Assembly (NCBI RefSeq): GCF_016213215.1
Contig: NZ_JACRAW010000158.1
Coordinates: forward strand, 1 to 39,705
Source: Bradyrhizobium sp.
GTDB taxonomy: Bacteria > Pseudomonadota > Alphaproteobacteria > Rhizobiales > Xanthobacteraceae
Direction of reading: 5' to 3'
Length of the DNA: 39,705 bases
The notes under the pieces are model-generated. The model searched no databases, was not told the DNA's origin, and saw nothing but the letters and a program-made list of their open reading frames with translations. A program made the translations under genes and the position numbers. Positions 14,787 through 22,511 of this stretch are shown here, piece after piece (the stretch's first letter is position 1; each line of letters starts with the position of its first letter).

Positions 14787-16109
14787 TCACGCGCCTTTCT
14801 CCTTCGGCGGCGTCAGGCCGATCTCGCGAAACAGCGCGGGATCGATGTTCTCGCGTACGCAGCTCTTCTTGTAGGCAAAGACGCGGCAGGGCATGCCGGG
14901 CTTGAGCTGCGCGTGGCCGTCGATCACGAAGAACAGCGGGGTCTTCGGCGACAGCGCGTCCTGCAATTGCGCGCGGTTCGATGCCGCGCAATGCGTGCAA
15001 TAGGCCGGCGCGTCGGCCCGGTTGAAATTGATGTCGTGCGCGTTCGGCATGATCGGCGAAAGCGGTTCGCCGTAATGGAACATGTCGCGCCACATCTGGC
15101 CGCGGAACAGCCGGCCGCCCGAGCCGCAGGGATCGAGCCGGAATACGAAGCGGTCGTCTTCCTCCGATAGCGTGAAATCGGCACAATGGTAGTTCCACGT
15201 GCGTGCGATCTCGCGCACGAGTTCGTCGTCGCTCATCGCCGCATAACGCGGAAAGCCCGCATTGAATGCCGGGGCATAGGTCTGCTCCAGGACTTCCTGC
15301 AGATAGTCGGGGCCGCCCTTCTCCAGCGCAACGCCGTAGAAATATTCAAGCATGACCAGCCCGAAATCGTGCCACGGCTTCCAGTCCTTGCGCTGGCCCT
15401 GCAACAGACCTTCGATGTCGGTTTCACCCTGCTCCAGCTTTTCGCGCGCCCGCTCGACACGGGTCTTGACGATGGTTTCGCGCTCATCCGCTTTGAACAA
15501 TTCCTGTCCCCGCGTCTGGCGCTTGCTGAACGTCAACCTGCATGCGCCATTCGGGCCCTTTTCGGTTGTCCAGACATCGGCACCGACGGATCCGTTCAGC
15601 GCCCCCTGGCAGGCCTTGCAGATCTGGCAGAACGAACTCACGCCATCGCTCCAGCCGCCGTACCAGTCGGGGTGTTTCTGCGGCAGACCCTGCCGCTCGA
15701 GCTTGCCGCCGCTGCCGCAGGGGGCAAGATCGAGCACGACCTTGTCGTCGTCTTCCGCAAGCGGCGCCAGCTTCGCGCCGGTCTGTTCGCGAAAGACGGC
15801 AACCAGATCGGCGATCGCGCCGCGCTCATCACCTTCGAGGTACTGCCGCGCCCAGGTGCGCATGAGCTGCGCGCCGATCCGCTTGAGCTGCTTCAGCGCT
15901 TCTTCCTCGCCGAAATCGCGGCGCAGCTTGGCGGCCTTGCGCGCGAGCGTGTGGCCCGACAGCGCATCTAACCCGGCCGGTCCGTTCTTCATCTCGGCCA
16001 GCAGTTCCTTGACGCGCTCAAGGTCGCCGCGCCGAAGCGCTTCGATGGCATGATCCTCGAAGGGTTTTGCGATCCCGTCGAGCTGCTCGTCGGTGTAGAG
16101 GCGGGACAT
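14787..16109 (-). CDS. Unrecognised protein with duplicated PCGSGG/CxxC domain
   Basis: I do not recognise this 440-residue protein. It has two related halves. The first has EDDDKVVLDLAPCGSGGKL with PCGSGG at 130-135, then Cys161, Cys164 and Cys167 (FCQICKAC), and Cys190 (GACRLTFSKR). The second has SEEDDRFVFRLDPCGSGGRL with PCGSGG at 327-332, then Cys371 and Cys374 (YCTHC), and Cys408 (MPCRVFAYKK). Each half thus offers a PCGSGG loop, a CxxC and a distal cysteine, which suggests metal (zinc or Fe-S) binding. A charged helical linker lies at about 200-250. No signal peptide or membrane segment is seen. Its SD, GGAG, lies at the end of the upstream FAD oxidase gene (10-bp gap), so the two are probably co-transcribed. 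PCGSG also occurs in SEC-C motifs, but the context differs. Confidence 0.85.
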   Translation of the reverse strand: MSRLYTDEQLDGIAKPFEDHAIEALRRGDLERVKELLAEMKNGPAGLDALSGHTLARKAAKLRRDFGEEEALKQLKRIGAQLMRTWARQYLEGDERGAIADLVAVFREQTGAKLAPLAEDDDKVVLDLAPCGSGGKLERQGLPQKHPDWYGGWSDGVSSFCQICKACQGALNGSVGADVWTTEKGPNGACRLTFSKRQTRGQELFKADERETIVKTRVERAREKLEQGETDIEGLLQGQRKDWKPWHDFGLVMLEYFYGVALEKGGPDYLQEVLEQTYAPAFNAGFPRYAAMSDDELVREIARTWNYHCADFTLSEEDDRFVFRLDPCGSGGRLFRGQMWRDMFHYGEPLSPIMPNAHDINFNRADAPAYCTHCAASNRAQLQDALSPKTPLFFVIDGHAQLKPGMPCRVFAYKKSCVRENIDPALFREIGLTPPKEKGA

Positions 16110-16119
16110 GGCAAGACTC

Positions 16120-17529
16120 CTAAACTACCTTGCCCGGATTGAGCACGCCGTCCGGGTCGAGCGAGGACTTGAGCCGGCGCATCAGGGCCAGCACCGGGGC
16201 GGGCAGCCGGGCATGAAGGGCATCGCGCTTTTGCAGGCCGATGCCGTGCTCGGCGGAGATCGACCCGCGCCGCGCCGTGACGCCTCGGTAGACGCAATCG
16301 GCGATGCGCTTTGCCTGCGCTTCGGTCTCGGGTCCGAGCGTTACTGCGACATGGAGGTTGTTGTCGGCAACGTGCCCGAACACGACCACGCGCGCCTGCG
16401 GCCACTCCTGCGCCACGGCCGCGCGCAGCTCCGCGACATAGGCCGCCATGGTGGCGATCGGGACGCTGACGTCGAAGCCGACCGCCCCACCCAGCACGCG
16501 TGCCAGCCTCGGGATGTCGTTGCGGATGGCCCAGAACGCCTGGCGCTCGCTTTCCGACTGCGCCACCGTGGCGTCGCGGATGATGTCTCCTTCCAGCATG
16601 GACTCAAGCACCTCGACAAAGCGCTTGTGATCGCCCTCCGGATCGCCGCCCTCGGCTTCGACCAGGAGATAGGCTTCGCAGCGCGTCCCGAGCGGCCTCC
16701 GGTGCGGCGCATCCGCTCCATCGGTCATCAGTTCGATGAATTCCGGCCACATCAGTTCGCAGGCGGAGAGCGTGCCGCCCAGCCCCCGCTCCAGAGACGC
16801 GAGCGCCCGTGGCAGATGGTCGAGATCGATGCCGAGCATCGCGCAATGATGACCGGCAAAAGCCGGCCGCAGGCGCAACGCCGCACGGGTGACGATACCG
16901 AGGGTCCCTTCGCTGCCGATAAAGAGCTGCTTGAGATCGTAGCCGGCGTTGTTCTTCAGCACCTCCGCCATGAGGTCGAGAACTTCGCCGCCCGCCGTCA
17001 CCACCTCGAGCCCAAGCACCTGCTCGCGCATCATGCCGAAGCGCAGCACGCGCTCGCCGCCGGCATTGGTGCTGATCATCCCGCCGACGGTCGCCGAGCC
17101 GCGCCCACCGAGATCGGCGGCAAAGAGCAGACCGCGTTCTGCGGCAGCCTCTTGCAGGGTTTGCAGCACGACCCCGGCCTCGACCACGGCGACGCGCGAA
17201 TCCTGCTCGATGCGCTCGATCCGGCGCATACGCTCCAGGGACAGGTACCATTCTCGTCCCGTGGCCGATCGCAGCGCATCGACGAGGCCGGTTGCGCCAC
17301 CGACGGGAATGATCGATTTCCCCGCCTCGCGGGCGAGCCGGATTACGAGCGCGACCTCCGCGGTGTTGCCAGGGCGGATCAGCGGGAGCGGGGCGAAGGT
17401 GTCGCCTCGCAGGTTCAACGCCCGCGTCGCCGTCTCGGCAGCCGGCACCACCGCGGCCGGCCCGCAGCGTTCCACGATACGGGCGAGCACGGCATCGTCG
17501 CCCGTTCCAGCCTCCAAAGTCGTATTCAT
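16120..17529 (-). CDS. FAD-linked oxidase, D-lactate/glycolate/D-2-hydroxyacid dehydrogenase type (GlcD-like)
   Basis: This 469-residue enzyme belongs to the FAD-binding-4/FAD-oxidase-C family (GlcD, Dld, D-2-hydroxyglutarate dehydrogenase), which oxidizes a 2-hydroxyacid to the 2-oxoacid. FAD-binding motifs are PVGGATGLVDA (75-85) and DLGGRGSATVGG with STNAGG (139-158), followed by GYDLKQLFIGSEGTLGIVT. The C-terminal family motif SAEHGIGLQKRD is at about 425-436, and the protein ends NPGKVV. ATG 17529 has no close SD; a GGAGG lies about 17 nt away, and no better in-frame start is visible. It is followed after 10 bp by the duplicated-cysteine protein. No separate GlcE or GlcF subunit gene is present, so the electron acceptor is unclear. 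Confidence 0.87.
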   Translation of the reverse strand: MNTTLEAGTGDDAVLARIVERCGPAAVVPAAETATRALNLRGDTFAPLPLIRPGNTAEVALVIRLAREAGKSIIPVGGATGLVDALRSATGREWYLSLERMRRIERIEQDSRVAVVEAGVVLQTLQEAAAERGLLFAADLGGRGSATVGGMISTNAGGERVLRFGMMREQVLGLEVVTAGGEVLDLMAEVLKNNAGYDLKQLFIGSEGTLGIVTRAALRLRPAFAGHHCAMLGIDLDHLPRALASLERGLGGTLSACELMWPEFIELMTDGADAPHRRPLGTRCEAYLLVEAEGGDPEGDHKRFVEVLESMLEGDIIRDATVAQSESERQAFWAIRNDIPRLARVLGGAVGFDVSVPIATMAAYVAELRAAVAQEWPQARVVVFGHVADNNLHVAVTLGPETEAQAKRIADCVYRGVTARRGSISAEHGIGLQKRDALHARLPAPVLALMRRLKSSLDPDGVLNPGKVV

Positions 17530-18180
17530 CCAGTGGTTCTCGTTTTCCTCCCCGCCCGGCCCTTCTATCGCGTTTTCGCCGGATCAATCTTCTGATCGCC
17601 CCTCAATTAAGGGGCGCCGGTCCGCTGCGAAACAAACCTGCGACGGACGGTGATTTCGGCCATTCAGGCGGATCATTGTTATGCTTGGACCAAATCTTGT
17701 GCCGACGAGGGCCAATCGTCAACGATGAAGGACGGGATTTGGACGCTACAACCGCGTCTGAAGCCCAGCACATCACGATCGGATCGAGCCGCGATCGGCC
17801 GACAAGCAGACTTTCCGGCGCGCCCCGCTGCTCCGCCAAGCGGAATGGGCTCACATGCCGCCGGTACTCGCCCTGAGCTCTTTTTCGAGCCGGACGGGAT
17901 TCGTTCCGGCTTGTTGCTGGCGCTGAGGAACTCATCCTCGGACAAGTCTTCTGTATGGTCTTACCGCAAACCGCGCACTCAACCATACGTTTTCTTCAAG
18001 TCATAACGCACGTTTTATGAATTTGTTAGGCCGCCGCATCTAGCCTGATGACAAGGGGTATCACTATCGAAAGCAACGATTCGTATGCCAGCTCCTCGGA
18101 CACATGGTTCGAGAGCATGACTCCGCTGTTCCCAGTCGCTGCCCCTCACGGCGTTGCAGACCGCATTGTGGAGGTTAGAC
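17530..18180. other. 651-bp intergenic region with small inverted repeats, no convincing gene
   Basis: This gap lies between the divergent FAD oxidase and PAS genes. The open frames here have no SD and no family-like sequence. Two structures stand out. CGCCCCT/AGGGGCG forms a stem at 17597-17616 (6-nt loop), upstream of the FAD oxidase. GTATGGT (17953-17959) and ACCATAC (17982-17988) form an inverted repeat with a 22-nt spacer, upstream of the PAS gene. Both may be operators. The part near 17990-18030 is AT-richer and may hold a promoter, but no clear -35/-10 pair can be called. Confidence 0.5.
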
Positions 18181-18699
18181 ATGAAGCTCCCATTCCTGAC
18201 CGGCGTCGAGCGCCGCTTCGGAGACGACGAGTTCGTGGTCAGCAAGACGGACCTGAAGGGTCGGATCACCTACGGCAATGACGTCTTCATGCGGGTCGCC
18301 GGCTACAGCGAGCGAGAGCTGATCGGCAAACCCCACTCGATCATCCGGCATCCGGCCATGCCCCGCTGCGTGTTCAAGTTGATGTGGGATACGATCCAAA
18401 AGCACAGCGAGGCTTTCTTCTACCTGCTCAATCGCGCCAAGAACGGCGACCATTACTGGGTCTTCGCCCATGTAACGCCGGAGTACGACGGGACTCGAAA
18501 TCTGATCGGCTTTCATTCGAGCCGCCGCGCCGCCGAAAAGCGGGCGTTATCGATCATCGGGCCGATCTACGGGACGTTGTTTGCCGAAGAAGACCGTCAC
18601 GCGAACTGCAAGGAGGGTCTTGAGGCCTCGATGGAAATGTTGTGCGGGATGATTGACAAACGCGGAGGCGATTATGCTCGGTTTGTCCTGGGTTTATGA
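18181..18699 (+). CDS. Aer-like PAS-domain protein
   Basis: This 172-residue soluble protein is a single PAS domain close in sequence to the N-terminus of the aerotaxis receptor Aer. It shares the DLKGRITYGND strand, the FxxVAGYSERELIGKPH segment, RHPAMP (Aer has RHPDMP) and NRAKNGDHYWV (Aer has NGDHYYV), which in Aer surround the FAD site. The Aer tryptophan before the KNGD segment appears replaced by Phe (EAFFYLLN), and the Asp of RHPD by Ala, so FAD binding is likely but not certain. GGAGG at 18170-18174 sets ATG 18181. It overlaps the MCP gene by 26 bp, suggesting translational coupling. Probable role: cytosolic redox/oxygen sensor that signals through the partner MCP. Confidence 0.85.
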   Translation: MKLPFLTGVERRFGDDEFVVSKTDLKGRITYGNDVFMRVAGYSERELIGKPHSIIRHPAMPRCVFKLMWDTIQKHSEAFFYLLNRAKNGDHYWVFAHVTPEYDGTRNLIGFHSSRRAAEKRALSIIGPIYGTLFAEEDRHANCKEGLEASMEMLCGMIDKRGGDYARFVLGL

Positions 18700-20386
18700 C
18701 AGGCTCAATCTTTCATCCCTGCAGCGCGCGTCGCTGGCCACTCTCCTCAGTGCTTGCGGCTCCGGTGCAGCCGCCTTCCTGGCCATCCGGGGCGGCGACA
18801 CCACGGTTGCGGTGCTCGCAGCGATCGGCTGTGGTGCCGCGGCGCTTGCCTGGGTGAGGCTTCGCGGAACCAGCGCGAGCGTCAAGAAGGCGTCCACGGC
18901 AATATCGGCGGCGGCCAATGGAAACCTGCGGGATCGCGTGAAGAATATCCGCGGCCGCGGCGACATCGGCGCCCTCCTCAACGACATCAATCGGATGCTC
19001 GATCAGGTGGAGTCCTTCGGCAAGGAGGTCGAGGCGGTGATGGCCGCCGCTGCGGACAAGCGCTTCTACCGGAAGGTTCAGCTCAAGGGCTTTCGCGGCG
19101 ACTTCGTCGCCTACGGCGAGGCCATCAACGTCACGTTGGCGCGCATGGAGGAGATCGATCAGCGCCTGGCGCTGTTCTCGGAAGACATGCTCAAGGAAGC
19201 CGTAACGATCGCGATGACCGTCAACGAAAGCAATATGGCCAACGCCCATATCGTATCCGGAATCCGCAAGGCGCGGGACGACTCCCAGGGCATGGCTTCG
19301 GCCACGGACGACATGGTCCTCGGCATGCAAAGCATCAACGAGAGCGCGAAGAGAACCGCCGAGTTGTCGGATCAGGCACAGCAGGTGACGGATCAGGGTC
19401 GTTCCGTGATGCAGTCGGCCATGCAGCATTTCGCCGGTCTCGGCCAGACGGTTGAATTGGCGGCAAAGCGGGCCGAGGAACTTTCCAAGGCATCTGAAGC
19501 AATCGGGGATATTCTCGCCTCGATCGAATCCATTGCGGCGCAAACCAATCTGCTCGCCCTTAACGCAACGATCGAAGCGGCCCGCGCCGGCGACGCAGGC
19601 AGGGGGTTCGCCGTGGTTGCCAGCGAGGTCAAGAGCCTAGCCGGACAGACCGCGAAATCGACGGTCGAAATCGGTGAATTGGTCGACAACCTGCGCCAGG
19701 AGATGTCCGGTATCGTCGACGCGATGCGCTCGGGCACGACTGCCCTGGCGGAGGTGCGTCAGGCGATGCAGGCGATGGAGGGAAGGATGGACGGGATCAG
19801 CGATCTCGTCAAGGAAACGAGCGACAACATGCGCGACGTGTCGAGCACGCTGGCTCGGCAGTCAACCGCCGCGCGCGAGATTTCCGGCGGCATCCAGAAT
19901 GTCGCGACCCGCTCCGACAGCAATGCTTCGGCGATCGAAAAGAGCAAGGGAGCGCTCAGCCAGCTCGAAGGCGAAATGAACGGCTTGCTGAACGCGCTCG
20001 CGAGCCTCAACATTCCCAACAAGATACTGCTCGTTGCCAAGGCCGATCACATCGCCTGGAAGAAGAAGGTGACCGACCTGGTTATGGGCTTGGCCAAGCT
20101 CGATCCGGATACGCTCGCGAGCGATCGCACCTGCCGGCTCGGGAAATGGTACTTTGGCCCTGATGCAGCAGCATTCCGCGAGCTTCCCGCCTTCAAGGAG
20201 CTCGCCGTCCACCATCGCGTGGTTCATGAAAGCGGCGTGGCTGCGGCGCGGGCCTACAACGGCGGCGACGTTGACAAGGCTTTGGAGCTCCTGAACGTGC
20301 TCGAAACGGCCTCAACCGAGGTGATCCGCTGCCTCGATGACCTGCGTCGCGACGCCGAACGGGAGACGAAGGCCGCGGCAGCATAA
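18674..20386 (+). CDS. Methyl-accepting chemotaxis protein with C-terminal CZB domain
   Basis: This is a 570-residue chemoreceptor. Two hydrophobic segments near residues 18-60 form a membrane hairpin with almost no periplasmic loop, so there is no external ligand domain. A HAMP-like/linker region follows, then the coiled-coil signalling domain with the hairpin-tip signature IAAQTNLLALNATIEAAR starting near 287. The C-terminus (about 455-560) is a CZB zinc-binding domain with His459, Cys487 (CRLGKWYFG), His513/514 and His518 (HHRVVHESG). CZB domains in other taxis receptors sense Zn2+ or hypochlorite-type oxidation. GGAGG 5 nt upstream supports ATG 18674, inside the end of the PAS gene. The pair resembles Aer divided into a sensor and a transducer, with an added CZB. 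Confidence 0.9.
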   Translation: MLGLSWVYDRLNLSSLQRASLATLLSACGSGAAAFLAIRGGDTTVAVLAAIGCGAAALAWVRLRGTSASVKKASTAISAAANGNLRDRVKNIRGRGDIGALLNDINRMLDQVESFGKEVEAVMAAAADKRFYRKVQLKGFRGDFVAYGEAINVTLARMEEIDQRLALFSEDMLKEAVTIAMTVNESNMANAHIVSGIRKARDDSQGMASATDDMVLGMQSINESAKRTAELSDQAQQVTDQGRSVMQSAMQHFAGLGQTVELAAKRAEELSKASEAIGDILASIESIAAQTNLLALNATIEAARAGDAGRGFAVVASEVKSLAGQTAKSTVEIGELVDNLRQEMSGIVDAMRSGTTALAEVRQAMQAMEGRMDGISDLVKETSDNMRDVSSTLARQSTAAREISGGIQNVATRSDSNASAIEKSKGALSQLEGEMNGLLNALASLNIPNKILLVAKADHIAWKKKVTDLVMGLAKLDPDTLASDRTCRLGKWYFGPDAAAFRELPAFKELAVHHRVVHESGVAAARAYNGGDVDKALELLNVLETASTEVIRCLDDLRRDAERETKAAAA

Positions 20387-20447
20387 ACTGTCAGGTGTCT
20401 GGCCGGCCAAGGATTGGTTGCGGGCAGCGGGTGCGGTGAAGACTAAT

Positions 20448-22511
20448 CTATTGCGTTCCTGCTGTCCTGAGCTGGATGTCGAGCCAACCCAGCGAGTTCA
20501 CCTTGATGCGGTCGCCCCTGTTGATGACGACGGTCGTCGTTTCGGCTTCGACGATCGCAGGGCCCTCAAGAAAATGACCTGGGCGCAAATTCTCCAAGGC
20601 GTAGACCGGCACCTCGCGCCATTCGCCGAAGAATGCTTGCCGGGCTCCGACAGGAGCGCATGGCGAGGCCGGCGGGACCGACCCATCGCCCTTTTCAGCA
20701 CGGGACACCGCACCGACGGCGGCGACGCGCGCATTGACGAACACCACCTCCTGGTCGGGCGACGAATAGGTGTAGAGCTCTTCGTGCCGACGATGAAACC
20801 GTCCTTCCACATCGGCGACCAGCGACGTCGAGCCAAGATCGATGTCGCTCAGCGGCACGTCGATCTCGAAGATCTGCTCCCCGTAACGCATCTCGGCGGA
20901 ACGTTCGATCGCGATCGGCCCGTCGAACCACGAGCGGAGCCGATCGGCAGCCTGCCGTTCGAGGCTGGCGAAGATCTCACGCACATCGGACGCCGTCGTG
21001 CGCGCACCGGTCTCGAAATGCGTTCGGCTCACCTCGTACCGCAGGTCGCTCATCAGCATGCCCCACGCCGAAAGCACCGAGGCCTCGATCGGCACGATGA
21101 TCCGGCCGATATCAAGTTCACGCGCCACCTCGGCAGAGTGCAATCCGGCGGCGCCGCCGAAACTCAAGAGCGCAAACCGCCGGGGATCGACGCCTCGCCG
21201 CAGGGTCATCATCCGGATGCCGTCCGCCATCTTCAGGTTGACCAGGCGATAGATTCCCGCAGCGGCCTCCGTCCGCGAAATGCCGAGTGACACGGCAACG
21301 CGATCGACAGCCGCCTCCGCCGCGCTCCGATCCAGCGGGCGGCGGCCGCCCATGAATGCCGCGGCATCGAGATAGCCAAGGATCACATTGGCATCGGTGA
21401 CCGTCGCCGCCATGCCGCCGCTGCCGTAACAGGCCGGCCCCGGCATCGAGCCGGCGCTTTCGGGGCCGACGCGAAAGATGCCGCCGGAATTGACGCTCGC
21501 GATGGAGCCGCCGCCCGCCGCGATGCTGCCGATATCGAGGCTGCGCAGCGCGATGCGTTGGTCGGCCAGTCCCCCATCGGCGGACAGCGATGCTTGTCCA
21601 TTGGCGATCAGCGAAATGTCGGTGCTGGTTCCCCCCATGTCGAACGGCACGAGATCGGGAATGCCGAGCATTTCAGCACAGCGCCGGGAGCCGGAGATGC
21701 CGCCCGCCGGACCGGACAGAACTGTCGCCGCGGCGAGCCTTGCCGCCTCCTCGACCGGGGCCATGCCGCCATGCGACAGAACGATGAACAGGCTGCCCCC
21801 AAAGCCGGCCTCCGCCAGGCGCCGCTCCAGGCCTTTCAGGTAATGACGGACCTTCGGCCCGACATAGGCATTCACGATCGTGGTCGAGACGCGTTCGTAC
21901 TCCTTGATCTGCGGCAGCACATCGCTCGAGCGCGACACGTTCACGTCGGGAAGTTCGTGCGCCAGACGCTCGGCCGCCGTGATCTCATGCGCCGGGTTGC
22001 GGTAGGAGTGGAGAAAACAAATGGCAACCGAGGTGGCGCCCGAATTCCGGATTGCCGCGATGGCTTCGCCGAGCGAAGCTTCGTCGAGCGGCGTCAGAAT
22101 CTCGCCATTCGGCCGCAGCCGTTCTCGCACGCCGAAGCGAAGCTCGCGGGGCACCAACGGCTCCAGGGGTGGTGAGCGCAAGTCGTACCGGTTGTTCTTG
22201 AGCCCCTCGCGCATTTCGATGACGTCGCGGTGCCCCTCCGTCGTCAGCAGGGCGACCTTGGCGCCCTTGCGCTCCAATAGTGCGTTGGTCGCAACCGTCG
22301 TGCCGTGAACAAGCCGTTGCGTCGCGGCCAGCATCTCGCTTCGCGAAAGGTCTAATCGCAGCGCGAGCTCGTCGAGCCCGGCCATGACGCCAATGGATTG
22401 ATCCTGCGGTGTCGAGAGCGACTTCGCGAACACGGTGCGCCCGCTGGCGTCGATCGCGACCAGATCGGTGAAGGTGCCACCGACATCAACGCCGATCGTG
22501 AACCTTTTCAC
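20448..22511 (-). CDS. Hydantoinase/oxoprolinase family subunit A (HyuA-like)
   Basis: This 687-residue protein is of the HyuA family (N-methylhydantoinase A, 5-oxoprolinase, acetone/acetophenone carboxylase beta-type subunits). The ASKHA phosphate-binding motif GVDVGGTFTDLVA begins at residue 7. Other family features are LVHGTTVATNALLERKGAK, DMGGTSTDISLI and GGGSIASV. It catalyses ATP-dependent opening of a cyclic amide or ATP-dependent carboxylation, always with a HyuB partner. Its ATG overlaps the HyuB stop by 4 bp (ATGA at 22508-22511). It is the last gene of a minus-strand series with a peptide-type ABC transporter, suggesting imported hydantoin- or pyroglutamate-like compounds. Substrate cannot be set from sequence. 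It converges on the MCP gene with a 61-bp gap. Confidence 0.88.
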   Translation of the reverse strand: MKRFTIGVDVGGTFTDLVAIDASGRTVFAKSLSTPQDQSIGVMAGLDELALRLDLSRSEMLAATQRLVHGTTVATNALLERKGAKVALLTTEGHRDVIEMREGLKNNRYDLRSPPLEPLVPRELRFGVRERLRPNGEILTPLDEASLGEAIAAIRNSGATSVAICFLHSYRNPAHEITAAERLAHELPDVNVSRSSDVLPQIKEYERVSTTIVNAYVGPKVRHYLKGLERRLAEAGFGGSLFIVLSHGGMAPVEEAARLAAATVLSGPAGGISGSRRCAEMLGIPDLVPFDMGGTSTDISLIANGQASLSADGGLADQRIALRSLDIGSIAAGGGSIASVNSGGIFRVGPESAGSMPGPACYGSGGMAATVTDANVILGYLDAAAFMGGRRPLDRSAAEAAVDRVAVSLGISRTEAAAGIYRLVNLKMADGIRMMTLRRGVDPRRFALLSFGGAAGLHSAEVARELDIGRIIVPIEASVLSAWGMLMSDLRYEVSRTHFETGARTTASDVREIFASLERQAADRLRSWFDGPIAIERSAEMRYGEQIFEIDVPLSDIDLGSTSLVADVEGRFHRRHEELYTYSSPDQEVVFVNARVAAVGAVSRAEKGDGSVPPASPCAPVGARQAFFGEWREVPVYALENLRPGHFLEGPAIVEAETTTVVINRGDRIKVNSLGWLDIQLRTAGTQ

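Noticed and set aside
16108..17595. A 495-codon open frame on the plus strand
   Set aside because: Antisense to the FAD-linked oxidase; no recognisable domain.
17603..17986. A 127-codon open frame on the minus strand in the intergenic region
   Set aside because: No SD, no family-like sequence, irregular composition, and an equally long open frame exists on the other strand. Its first residues contain a CxxC, but nothing else supports a gene.
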